A DNA stretch of 64,000 nucleotides from Rotaria socialis (Eukaryota > Rotifera > Eurotatoria > Philodinida > Philodinidae). The position numbers and the translations under genes are program-made. Below the pieces are notes generated by a model. It was not told where the DNA came from. It saw only the letters and a program-made list of their open reading frames with translations, and searched no databases. Below are positions 1 to 9,784 of this stretch, one piece after another; within the stretch, counting starts at the first letter, position 1; each line of letters starts with the position of its first letter. The stretch is taken from assembly GCA_905331475.1 (NCBI GenBank), contig CAJNYU010001185.1, positions 1 to 64,000 on the forward strand, in the 5' to 3' direction.

Positions 1-437
1 AAAATCATTTCGAAGCTATAAAATGTGAAGTTTCTCAGCTAGATAGTTTTGGATAGCTACGTTCCACATGACTAAATCCTTTCAGTAGAGGGTTGGCGAC
101 GCAAACGTCGCGTTACCTTGTACGATTTCATAGATGAGAGTGTAAATAGGTCAGGAACGAGATCTTCGATCAATGATAACCCTGAAGAGTGCTACTTTAA
201 TACTACTAAAAGTTCAATATTTAGTAGAAGTTTAGATGATTATTATAACATTACGGAAGAATCATATGATAATTTTACTTTAGCATTTTACGAGTTTAGG
301 ATGAAATTCTAAGGAGTTTCTTAGTAAGATAGATGGATTTAGAGACTTTCTGGATGTATTCGTTTTAAACCGCTAACTACAATCCTTTACGAAGTTGCTT
401 TGTTTTCTGTTGATTTAATTATCCTTCCTCTCAAATC
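1..437. other. No supported gene
   Basis: AT-rich sequence left of a foldback element. A 64-codon open frame at 118-312 (plus) has no recognisable domain and no clear splice context, so I do not call it a gene. Confidence 0.5.
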
Positions 438-877
438 TCTCTTCTCTTCGTATGCTCTAATCTGATAATATTCTCTTGTTTATCAGTAAGTTTATTGACG
501 TTTCGATCGATAAAATCGATCGTCTTCAGAATAAAATAGGAAATGAATACAGAAAAAGTTATTGTGCTGATGATTCATCTAATTGTCAATTTTTTCTTTA
601 TTTTCTTTATAAGTATTATATTACAGTACTGGTAAGGATAACTAAATTTCAAACAAAAGAAGTTCTAGTATATATCGTCTTTTCCGTACCAGTACTGTAA
701 TATTTATAAAGAAAATAAAGAAAAAATTGACAATTAGATGAATCATCAGTACAATAACTTTTTCTGTATTCATTTCCTATTTTATTCTGAAGAAAATCGA
801 TTTCATCGATCGAAACGTCAATAAATTAACTAATAAACAAGAGAATTATCAGGTTAAAGCATACGAAGAGAAGAGAA
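438..877. repeat. Foldback (long inverted repeat)
   Basis: Arms at about 438-640 and 685-877 are near-perfect reverse complements, with a spacer of about 45 bases. The pairing runs through CTTCTCTTCGTATGCT, ATTGACGTTTCGATCG and ACAGTACTGGTA. There is no coding capacity; the open frame at 476-700 lies across the hairpin. It is probably a nonautonomous foldback transposon. A similar-sized but unrelated hairpin lies at 14061-14540. Confidence 0.9.
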
Positions 878-921
878 AATATTATACACAATCACAATAA
901 TTGAAATCAATCAACCCTTCT

Positions 922-1170
922 AAAGGGTTTATGAAAGTGCAACGTATAGCAAACCCTTTAAGGATTTATGAAATTTATAATCCCTTTCATAAACCCTTCA
1001 GGACCAGTTTTTGAAAGTCATAGACCCTACACTGAAAAAACAAAAGGTGTCACACGAAACCTAAAAAGGTTCCGAATTTTGAAACGAAATCGAAACCTTT
1101 TTAGGTTCCGCAGAAACTAGGTTCCGTGAAAGACCATGAATTAATTCATGAAAAAAAGGTTTCGTATACA
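922..1170. repeat. Left inverted terminal repeat of the 4.4-kb element
   Basis: Reverse complement, with scattered differences, of 5000-5349. It holds many copies of AAACCCTTT/AAAGGGTTT, then of GAAACCT/AGGTTCCG in both orientations. This is a subterminal repeat layout like that bound by transposases of some DNA transposons (inference). Confidence 0.75.
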
Positions 1171-1229
1171 GGGTTCCGCAAAATATCCTGAGCGATATTA
1201 GTGGCTGGTTTAACAAAAACGAATATTCT

Positions 1230-3040
1230 ACTGAAAATTCAGTTTTTCATGACCACATAAAAGACAAAAAACATACATTACTCCGAATAGCAACTTATCA
1301 ATAATTGAATTCATGACGACGTACCTACAACAGAAAACACACGAATACAATAATTCTAAGAGTAACTAACAAACAATCGAATTTATCAGGACCTGAAACA
1401 GAAAAGCATCGAACAGAATTATTATAATAATAGCTTACTAGAATTCGAATCGATCACGACCTAAAGTAAAAAAAACGAATAAAACTATTTTGATAATCAC
1501 TTATTGCTGATAGAATTCACAACAACCTAAAATAAAAAGAAACCAATACAATAATTCTAATAATAACTCACCAACAATGCAATTTATCCGGACCTGAAAC
1601 AGAAAAGCAGGAAATAGAAAAATTTTAATAATAGCTTACCGAAAATCTAAACCATCACGACCTAAAGTAGAAAAAGAAGCAAACAGAATAATTCTAATAG
1701 CAACTTACCGCTCATAGAATTCACAACAACCTAAAATAAAAAAGAAACGAATACAATAATTCTAATAATGACTTACTGAAAATGGAAATCATCACGACCT
1801 AAACAAAAAAAAGACACCAATAGAATTATTATAATGGTAACTCACGAATAATGGAATTTATCAGGACCTAAAACAGAAAAGCAGGAAATAGAAAAATTTT
1901 AATAATAGCTTACCGAAAATCGAATCCATCACGACCTAAAGTAAAAAAGAAGCTAAAAGAATAATTCTAATAATAACTAACCAAGAATACANCGAAGACA
2001 ATAATTCTAATAATGACTTACCGAAAATCGAATCCATCACGACCTAAAGTAAAAAAGAAACTAAAAGAATAATTCTAATAATAACTCACCAACAATGCAA
2101 TTTATCCGGACCTAAAACAGAAAAGCAGAAATAGAAAAATTTTAATAATGATTCACTGAAAATCGAAATCATCACGACCTAAAGTAGAAAAGCAGTGAAC
2201 AGAATTATTCTGATAATAGCTTACCGAAAATCGAATCCATCACGACCTACAGTTGAAAAGAAGCAAACAGAATAATTCAAATAATAAATTATCACTAATA
2301 GAATTGACAGCAACCTAAAATAAAAAAGAAACGAAGACAATAATTCTAATAATGACTTTCTGAAAATCGAAATCATCGTGACGTAAAGTAGAAAAGAAGC
2401 GAATAAAATAATTTTGAAAATAACTGATCGCTAATAGCATTCACAACAACTGAAAGTAAAATAAAAACGAATACAATTATTTCAATAGTAACTCACAAAA
2501 AAATGGAAATCATGACGACCTGAAACAGAAAAAAAAACGAATAGATTAGTTGCCATTTCAATTTATCAGTTATTGAATTCATTAGAATCTAAGGTAAAAA
2601 ATTATCGAGTTTACGTTTTGGAAGGAAAAGTTGCTGTTACAGAAGTTTTTGGAAGTTTTAAAAGAGCTAAGTAATATATTTAATTTTAATGGAAAGTTGC
2701 TAATAATGAGTAGAACTCGTAAGTAACTTAAAGAGAAAAGAAAGGAATTGATTCCACTGAATTGTAACTTACCAGTAATGGAATTGTGAACGAATCTTAA
2801 GTGAAGAAAGCGATTTCATGAGTTGTAAAAATAACTTGCGAATGTGAAATTTTAGTTGAACCTGGGAGAAAAAAACAATTTGTTGTGATCATAACTCACT
2901 ACTAGACGAACCTAAAGAAGAAATAATAATTCTGTTAATGGTAAATCATGATCATTGGATTCAGTGTGAACTAAAATAGAAGATAAACAATTTCGTTGGT
3001 TCTAAGTGTAGCTTACTTATATCAGAATTTTACGAAGAAC
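1230..3040 (-). repeat. Array of 22-base exon-like units with 46-base intron-like spacers
   Basis: Tandem array, about 26 units of about 68 bases. Read on the minus strand, most units have a pyrimidine tract, a 3' splice site (TTTTAG, TTTCAG or CTTTAG), a block of usually 22 bases beginning GTCGTGAT, GTCCGGAT or GTTGTTGT, then a 5' splice site (GTAAGT, GTAAGC or GTGAGT). Blocks with both sites intact: 3017-3040, 2900-2911 (12 bases), 2773-2795, 2497-2519, 2225-2246, 2157-2178, 2090-2111, 2022-2043, 1914-1935, 1846-1867, 1777-1798, 1709-1730, 1640-1661, 1572-1593, 1439-1460 and 1371-1392; 2840-2861 is GC-AG. Others have lost one site. Spacers between complete neighbours are 46-47 bases, near the genome's shortest introns. 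A single N at 1992 breaks one unit. Confidence 0.8.
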
Positions 3041-3625
3041 CTAAATTTAAAAAAATCGGGATATTCTATTTTGGATAGTGCTTAAACGTAATTTTTCTCT
3101 ACGTGTTGATCTGATGAACAGAGTAAAGAAATGATTATATTCGAAAATTATAGTTCTGAGTAATAGAATCAGATGAGTAGTTTTTAATGTAGGCTGATAT
3201 AATGTTTTTCGTGGATTGTAGTTTATTTTTCAATGTCTTCATAGAGCTAATGGATCCAACAACTGACGTCTCAGTAGAATATCTGAGGAAAACTATATAC
3301 GTTTCATCGTTTGTTGTGGTGATGGAGCATCATTTCATCGCTACATATGACAGAAGTTACTTTATTATGTTAGATCGACATTTATTGAAAGCAAAAGCAA
3401 TTCATGAGTGTGCGAAAAAATAAAAGAAGTTTTCTTATGTGTAGGATAGTAGAAGATGTTTACGGAGACAGCTTCTAGTTCGCTGTAGTGATTAAAGTGA
3501 CGATATAGCGTATGAAAAAGAAAACCAAGTCAGCAAGAGTAATAAAAATGAAATTGAAAAAGCTCAGTCTTTATTTGTCTTTTTGTTTCACGCGTTTTAA
3601 ACGTGATGATATTGGTCTCTCAGGA

Positions 3626-4174
3626 CTATGTCAACGTTTTTTTTGATTGAGAAATATTCTTTGGTGGTTTAGTTGATGGAGAAATGTGAGTTGGCGATTT
3701 TGTTGATTGTACTCGGTTACGGCTTCTTGTCATTTTCTGTTCGACGTTGACTGAATAGAAATTGTTTTGATTTGAAAGCGCCGGGGTTGATGTTTCAATG
3801 TTTAGTTCTTGTATTGATGAAGAATGCATTTGTAATTCAGGATCAGTTGATGACGATAGTGATATTTTTTGTGAAGAATCATTTATATCTTTGTTAGCAC
3901 TTGTCATCGCTGTCGTTGTTGGATGTTGAACATCATCGGAAACTGTAGATACGGACAATTGTTGTTTTACTTTAACTAATGGATCAAATTCGGATGTTTT
4001 TTCAGTTAAATTTTCGTTGGGTTCTTCATCGTATAAAGTATCCGGTTCATTTTCATCTACGTGAGGTAAATCTGTGATCGAAGTTGTATGTGTTTCATTG
4101 TTGGTAGATGTGATTTTTACCACTTGATTTGGTTGTTTACGTTCTTTTTTTTTCAATTTAGAATTTCCATTCAT
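3626..4174 (-). CDS. Ser/Thr-rich hydrophilic open frame inside the 4.4-kb element
   Basis: 182 codons from an ATG at 4174, with a TAA immediately before it in the same frame. The product is low-complexity and polar: a basic start (KLKKKERK), a Thr-rich stretch, an acidic middle (DENEPDTLYDEEPNE) and a basic Ser/Pro-rich end (STKPPKNISQSKK). There is no signal peptide or membrane segment and no recognised family. It overlaps the end of the upstream frame (4158-4409) by 17 bases in another frame, so it is either a second cistron, a frameshifted continuation, or an exon joined by a splice I could not place. It lies just upstream, in minus-strand sense, of the exon-like array, so a transcript reading through would enter the array. 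Confidence 0.4.
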   Translation of the reverse strand: MNGNSKLKKKERKQPNQVVKITSTNNETHTTSITDLPHVDENEPDTLYDEEPNENLTEKTSEFDPLVKVKQQLSVSTVSDDVQHPTTTAMTSANKDINDSSQKISLSSSTDPELQMHSSSIQELNIETSTPALSNQNNFYSVNVEQKMTRSRNRVQSTKSPTHISPSTKPPKNISQSKKTLT

Positions 4175-4582
4175 TTAGTGTACAACGTAATTGTTTTGTT
4201 AATGCTGCTGGTTCTTGTAATAATATTCCATACAGTAAATATATTATTCGATTGTGTGTACCGAATTGTAATTCAAATGTAACATATAAAGAGATAATAA
4301 TACATAAAGCTTGATCTATTGACGCTGTTGCAGTAATAACATTGTAATCTAAATAAATGAGGTATTTATCTGTCGTGATTTGTATTTTTGGACGTGGAGA
4401 TGATGGTTTCTTGATGATGAAGAAGAAAAGCCAGTAGTAACAGTTGAGGTTGAGTGTGACGAATTTTTTTCGAAAACTACTAAAATATGATCAATATTCT
4501 AGAACGAAATCGTTCAAATAGGAAAATATAACAGTTAGTGACATACATTTGATGGTGGGTGTGGTTTACTTAGATCAGGAAT
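4158..4582 (-). CDS. Spliced open frame of unknown family in the 4.4-kb element (partial)
   Basis: Two exons can be read. A 36-base exon at 4547-4582 is followed by GTATGT, then an intron ending in a strong pyrimidine tract and AAG. A 252-base exon at 4158-4409 ends in TAA. Both are phase 0. The large exon encodes 83 residues with alternating charged and hydrophobic segments (ITTDKYLIYLDYNVI, LCIIISLYVTFELQF, LLYGILLQEPAALTKQL) and ends NEWKF. It looks like a folded helical domain rather than random sequence, but I do not recognise it. Earlier exons probably lie at 4590-5050, where an open frame 4809-5051 exists, but no start could be assigned. Confidence 0.5.
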
Positions 4583-4999
4583 CTAGTTTCTGAACAGTGA
4601 ATGGTATTGTAATAGCAGAGTGGATGATTTTGTCTCTAAAAATCAGTTGCATATTAAATCAAATGAGAACCTAAGAAAGAATATGATATAGAAATTAGTT
4701 CTATGCATAATAAATGATTGTTTCTTCGGAAAATGAATGGAAGAGTTTTGGCGTGTAAATCAGGTGCAATTTTCTCATCAGAATCACACGTAGTAGAAAA
4801 GAGAAAGACTAGTGATGAATGCAATACAAAGTAGTTGTGATATTTTGGAGATGGTTATCGATAGGATTCAGTGCAAATCGAATGTTGGAAACTAATAAAG
4901 CACGAGTTAGCAGGATCATTAGTCGCGTTATTGTTATCCTGTACGAGGACATTAACAGAGGTCGCTTTCGTATAAGGCACGATGAATGCGTTTTCTGCT

Positions 5000-5349
5000 C
5001 AAGGTATATTACGGAACCTTTTTGTATGCGGAACTCGAAAGAGTTTATCACGAAACCTTTGGCAAAATATAAATTCAGTTGGGTTTTTGACGAAACCTTT
5101 TTTTATTTTTAATGTCAAAAAAGTGTTATACGAAACTTTGTTTGCTGCTGAACCCAACATAGATTTCGTAGAATTCTACGGAAACCTAAATAGTATCGTA
5201 CAGCGCTACGGAACCTCAAAGGTTTCGTTCGGCACCTTTTTTTTTCAGTGTATATTCATCCCTTTTTTTAGGGTTTATGAAAGGGTTTATAACGCCTTCA
5301 TAAACCCTTTAAAAGGGTTTGTGACACGTTGCACTTTCATAAACCCTTT
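5000..5349. repeat. Right inverted terminal repeat of the 4.4-kb element
   Basis: Counterpart of 922-1170. It carries repeated ACGGAACC/ACGAAACC motifs in both orientations and ends in the AAAGGGTTTATGAAAGTGCA complement. Confidence 0.75.
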
Positions 5350-5385
5350 TTTCGTTTTTTATTCTACGGATTTTTTTTACAGTGT

Positions 5386-5604
5386 AGGCAGCTGCTCCGA
5401 ATTCCTCAACTTAAAACATATAGTTATACAAAAGTTGATACCCTAGGGGTAATACCCCAAAAGGAATTCTATGGGTATTATGACTTCGAAATCACGATAC
5501 CCAGTGTAACGGTATTATGACATCCATGCTTAATCGATTGAGCGTATTTGTAAATCGATTCAACTCATCGATGAATAGAAACAATTAAACATGTTTTATC
5601 AATA
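5386..5604 (+). repeat. Dispersed repeat, copy A (inverted copy at 15368-15586)
   Basis: About 220 bases beginning GCAGCTGCTCCGAATTCCTC and ending near CATGTTTTATCAATA. They match the reverse complement of 15368-15586 at high identity by eye. It contains CCCAGTGTAACGGTATTATG, the terminal motif of the TIR element at 15446-16460. A Tc1 element is inserted at its right end. Confidence 0.85.
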
Positions 5605-5710
5605 CAGTAGTGGCCAAAAGTCCCGCCCCTAGTAGAATTTTCTAGAAAATCTATAATCTTCCATAAATTTTATATAAATATACAGTACTAATCATCTCCT
5701 GATCGGAACC

Positions 5711-7249
5711 ATAGATGTTCATCGCGGCTGAAAATGTGCCGCTGCCGCGCCGCATTGAAAATAAACTTCGCTGCGACCTTATGAATAATATGATTTAGAG
5801 AAGGTTTTCTGTCCTTTAATAAAAAAACTCTGCTTATGCATCATACAATTGATATAAACCAGTGGCGAAGCCAGGATTTTGGGCTACGGAGGCTCAGCTC
5901 CGTAGGGTTCTCGCGAACATCCAAAATTCGGAAAGGGTGCCTTCTAAAATCGTGCTTAAGGTACAAAATTGCCAGATCTTCTGGATTTTGAAAATTCATC
6001 TGGGCTTTTCGTGGATAAAAAAACTTTCAATGAATTTTTTGATGATTTGAAAGCATTTTTGGATTTTTTATGAGATTTTGAAGGTTTTCTGGATGATTTT
6101 TCAAAATTTTGAAAGTATTTTTTGGATTCTTTGGAAAGTTTGAAAAGTTTTCTGGATCTTTCTCTAGATTTTTTGAGAATTTTGAAGCCTTTTTGGAGGG
6201 TTTAGAAAGTTTTTCTAGATTTTTCCTAGGTTTTTGAGTTTGATATCTAGCAACACTAGTTAAAACGTGAAATTGCAAATAGTAATTTATATTGGGATAA
6301 AAAGATGTATTTTCTAAAATCTCCTTTGGGGAAGCTGAAAAATTTCTAGGTGGGCTGAGCACCCTCTAGCACTGCCCTGGCTCCGCCGCTGATATAAACT
6401 ATTATGTCGAATGTTAATCTTAAAAAAATTCGTAACAATCATGAATTCATTAGAGATATGATATTTTAAATATAAAGCCAGTGTCAGAATTTTTAGTAGG
6501 GTACGGATACGGACAAATGCATTTTTACAAATGGAAAATTCATTATAATGATAGAATTTGAACAACGTTAAAACTTAAAGTATTTGTTTAATATTAACCG
6601 ATGCACAAGCGTAATAATTGGAATTTATCAGCGATCATATGTCTAGATAAAATCCGTATTGATTCAACATGAATAAAAGAATATCATTTCAAACATTCTT
6701 ACAGTCGTATTCGTACCCTGCCGATATAAGAAAAACAATTCTCTATTGTGTTTGTGAAATACGTAAATCAAACAAACTTTCATTGTAAGAAATAAGTCAG
6801 CATTTCTCAGTGACATTTCTCAGTGAAAAAAGAAACACTACAAAAATATTCATAGTATTAAAAAATTAACTACTGATATGTATATCAATGATGCTGGCAT
6901 AAAATATCGATTTTTGAACGTTTAGTAGCATGCTTCCACAGAAAGTCATCATATAACCTAATGATCCTAGCGCTTCGGTTTCTGTTAGACGATAGAAGAG
7001 TAATGTAGATGTACTGATTGAGAAAACAAATCACTCTGATCTAAATCACAGTTGATTTATACTTTCAAATATTATAGATTTCTTCAGGAAAACGAAAAAG
7101 GTGCAACAGCTGCCGCGCTGCTCCCGCGGCCGTAGCAAAACAAAAGTTGCCACTGCCACGCCGCTACCGCCATGGCCATTTTAAAACCTTACCGCTGCCG
7201 CGCCGTGACTGCAGCAAAAAAATAGTTGCCGCAGCCATGGACATCTATA
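5711..7249. mobile_element. GC-ended nonautonomous element with 8-9-bp duplication
   Basis: The ends ATAGATGTTCATCGCGGCTG and, inverted, ATAGATGTCCATGGCTGCGG are flanked by ATCGGAACC at 5702-5710 and 7250-7258. Both ends are GC-rich and saturated with CTGCCGCGCCG-type motifs on both strands, unlike the AT-rich middle. No transposase was seen. It sits inside the Tc1 element and itself contains the hAT MITE at 5860-6391. Confidence 0.8.
5860..6391. mobile_element. Nonautonomous hAT element (MITE)
   Basis: Inverted ends CAGTGGCGAAGCCAGGA and (inverted) CAGCGGCGGAGCCAGGG with an exact 8-bp duplication ATATAAAC at 5852-5859 and 6392-6399, the hAT signature. The interior (about 5990-6230) is a degenerate tandem repeat of roughly 35 bases around TTCTGGATTTTT and AATTTTGAAAG. 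The open frame read through it (6027-6362 minus) is a by-product of that repeat. Confidence 0.93.
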
Positions 7250-7329
7250 ATCGGAACCACTCTTCATTTCTGCTACATTGTTATTAATCATTAACTATAG
7301 CATAACATTCAAATGTGGCCTTACAAGTG

Positions 7330-8275
7330 TACCAGCGGTATGAAATTCTCTTTTTATCTCAACATCCGCTAGGACCGAAGTTCAGCCATATGGCTCAAGC
7401 GGTGGAATCAATCAAAGCATTTGACCGATGCACCTCGATCTGGACGATCACGTGTAACAACTCCAAAACAGGATAAAAAATTGTTGCACTTGTTGAACAA
7501 CAAACGTTCGTCACAAGTCAAGACATCACGAACCAGTTGAACAAAAAGGGAGTCGAGATCAGCCAGAGAACGGTACGACAACGCTGAACGAAGCGGGAGC
7601 GAAATATAATCAATCTTTGTCAAAACTACTACTCACTGAAAACCGCCGAAAGAAACGTTTAAAATGGGCTGAAGATCAGAGAACTACGGACTGGAACCAA
7701 GTGATCTTTTCTGACGAGACCACCATTCGTATGAATTCCGTTAAAGGACTGGTTTGGAACTTGCCTGGAAAAAAGAAGGTTGTGCGAACTGTCAAGCATC
7801 CTATCAAGGTCAATGCTTGGGGTTGCTTTTCAGCTCGAGATTTTGGTCGCGTCGTATGTTTCAAGGAGAACCTAAATGCGGATTTGACGTGTCATATTTA
7901 CAAGTATGGCCTCTTACCTACAGCACAGAAACAATTCGGTTATGATTCAACGTTGTGGAAATTACAGGAAGATGATGACCCCAAACACACATCAAAAATT
8001 GGCAATCAATTGGAGAATGAATAATAATGTCCCCAGAATTGATTAGCCGTCAATGTCTCCCGACATTGCACCCATAGAAAATGTTTAGCAACTTCTCAAA
8101 ATGAAATTAAGAAAGAAAAAACTACCAACTTCTCAATCTTTAGTTTCGGCAATAAAACGAGAATCGAAGTCTTTATCACCAGAAAATTGGCTATTAAACT
8201 TGTACATAGTATGCACAATCGAATTTCTGAAGTTATTGAAAATGATGGAGACTTTGTATTACATTGATGATCATA
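7330..8275 (+). pseudogene. Tc1/mariner transposase, frameshifted remnant
   Basis: Cut-and-paste DNA transposase. Pieces in different frames give a helix-turn-helix region (APRSGRSRVTTP, near 7430), then a long frame at 7617-8024 with the first catalytic Asp block (QVIFSDETTIRM), the typical VKHPIKVNAWGCFS and GLLPTAQ motifs, and the second Asp block (DDDPKHTSK). In another frame SPDIAPIENV (near 8058-8090) supplies the third acidic residue, spacing compatible with DD34E. At least two frameshifts and internal stops make it inactive. It lies in the same orientation between the Tc1 ends. Certainty about family is high; the start is not defined. Confidence 0.92.
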
Positions 8276-8286
8276 TTGTACTATAA

Positions 8287-8556
8287 CCCAGGTCCAAGAA
8301 AACGATGCGTAAATGGCCGTAAAAGATGTAAAAACAGTATAAAACGTTGAAAAACTGCGCCGTTTTCCGTCAGCTCGGAAAACGACGAATATACTGTTAA
8401 AAACGATGGCCGTTTTCTAGCGGGAAAAACGGTCCGTAAAACGAGCTGACGGATTACGGCGAAATAAGGTGAAAATTAACTCCTTATTATACCATTTTAT
8501 AGCCGTTTCGGGCCTGTTAAGAAGACCGTTCCGGCGATCGGAATGATTGTCCTGGG
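8287..8556. mobile_element. CCCAGG hairpin element, copy 1
   Basis: Begins CCCAGGTCC and ends GTCCTGGG; flanked by AA on both sides (2-bp duplication). The interior folds back through CCGTCAGCTCG...CGAGCTGACGG and is saturated with AAAACG/CGTTTT and GCCGT. Inserted within the 3' part of the Tc1 element. Sister elements at 9785, 46438 and 49020 share only the ends and layout. Confidence 0.8.
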
Positions 8557-8689
8557 AAGCTTTGACATAATAAAAACGTTTTCCTCTTATCTCTTCTTTT
8601 GGTGTAGTTAGACTAGGGGCGGGGCTTTTGGCCCCTACTATATGTGCATGTGTACATATCTGTTTACATTCATTTCTTTTGGTGACTGC

Positions 8690-9740
8690 ACATATCGTCG
8701 CACGATCACTTCGTCGTAAAACAGTTCGTCGCACGACACTTCGTCGCAGAAAAATTCTTTTCGTTCTGTTCGTCCCTCTCTATTTGTCTCTTCTCTCTTA
8801 ATGAATTATTCTTTTGTGTATAACCAATGGAAAACTTATCAGTTAATTTCTGTGTACTTTGTGCGTACTAAACACACAACATCATGAGGAATAGATTGAG
8901 AAAAAAAATAATATAAACAAAAAAACAAAACTGAAGAGAAAAATGATCTAAAGAGTTATATTGGCTGCTAAGTTGTTTAAGAATTGATCTAGTTGAAATG
9001 AGTCGAAGGAGTTGGCCAGTCGAATTTTAATGTCAATTTTTAATTAGATAATAGGAAAACGATCGGGTTTCGGAGCATGGGAGTGTGATATTGGTGGTGA
9101 GATAAATGGGTTCAAGGATAAATTGGCATAACAACGAGTTTCATTGATAAATGGCTCTTATTTCAATTAATTGACTGATGTTCAAAAAGATCTTAGCTTT
9201 ACAATCCTGATTCTGAGATCGAAGAGTAAATTTCGTCGTTATTGTACATTTTTCAGTATAGATGTAACCTTCCTAGAGTATATCATTGCTTTTTCTTTCA
9301 TAGGAAACAATTTTCTATTTGAGAAATTTTGCTTGAAAGGTAGTGCGCAGTAAAAGTTAAAATTTAGAAGTGAAATGTATTTTTTTATTTGACTTGTTCC
9401 CATAGTTAAGAATGCTGGAGCAGTGGTTTTTTTGGTTTAGATTACGCTGAAATTCATGAAGCGAGCGACAAATTTAATTAGTTTTCATTAACTTTAGCAA
9501 TATCACAATTAAATGTGAATAATATTTTTTATTGATCCTTTTACCGAATTAAAATTATATGTCTTAACACAATTAATTATCTATCACCATTGTACACATC
9601 TCTTGCAATTTTTCATTTATTTTATATTATTTCCATTGGTTATACAAAAAAAATAATTCATTAAGAGAGAAGAGACAAATAGATAGGGACGAACAGAACG
9701 AAAAGAATCTTTCTGCGACGAAGCGTCGTGCGACGTTATG
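8690..9740. mobile_element. 1-kb TIR element with CGTCGCACGA ends
   Basis: About 110 bases at 8715-8825 recur inverted at 9640-9735: CACTTCGTCGCAG, TTTTCGTTCTGTTCGTCCCT, TTTGTCTCTTCTCTCTTAATG and TGTATAACC. The outermost bases repeat CGTCGCACGA and TTCGTCG several times. No open frame resembles a transposase, so it is nonautonomous. The precise edges and duplication were not resolved. Confidence 0.8.
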
Positions 9741-9784
9741 TACTAGCGCCTTTCTTTTACAATATCAAAACTGTCGGCTGCTGA

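Larger units (their letters stand above)
922..5349. mobile_element. 4.4-kb element with long inverted ends
   Basis: The left edge starts AAAGGGTTTATGAAAGTGCA and the right edge ends in its reverse complement (5326-5349). Similarity between the inverted ends continues inward for roughly 200-280 bases, including a shared block around ACACTGAAAAAA. Both ends are packed with two motifs repeated on both strands (AAACCCTTT and GGTTCCG/GAAACCT). The interior carries a spliced minus-strand open reading frame (4158-4582), a second open frame (3626-4174) and an array of exon-like units (about 1230-3040). No DDE transposase was recognised. I could not fix a target-site duplication, so the exact edges are uncertain by a few bases. 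Confidence 0.75.
5605..8640 (+). mobile_element. Tc1-family transposon, interrupted by nested insertions
   Basis: The left end CAGTAGTGGCCAAAAGTCCC and the right end (8640 inward) TAGTAGGGGCCAAAAGCCCC are inverted repeats of about 30 bases in the style of Tc1 ends (CAGTG.TGGCCAAAAG), each flanked by TA (5603-5604, 8641-8642). It carries a broken transposase at 7330-8275. Two insertions inflate it to 3.0 kb: the 5711-7249 element (which holds a hAT MITE) and the CCCAGG element at 8287-8556. Without them it would be about 1.2 kb, close to the usual Tc1 size. Confidence 0.9.

Noticed and set aside
1230..3040. CRISPR-like array interpretation of the 68-base repeat
   Set aside because: Eukaryotic context, degenerate units and variable 22-base blocks that are themselves repeats; splice-site structure explains the pattern better.
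3202..3423. 73-codon plus-strand open frame in the 4.4-kb element
   Set aside because: No recognised domain, opposite strand to the spliced gene and array, and no matching splice context; could be chance.
6027..6362. 111-codon Lys/Asn/Pro-rich minus frame
   Set aside because: It is produced by the short tandem repeat inside the hAT MITE, not by a gene.
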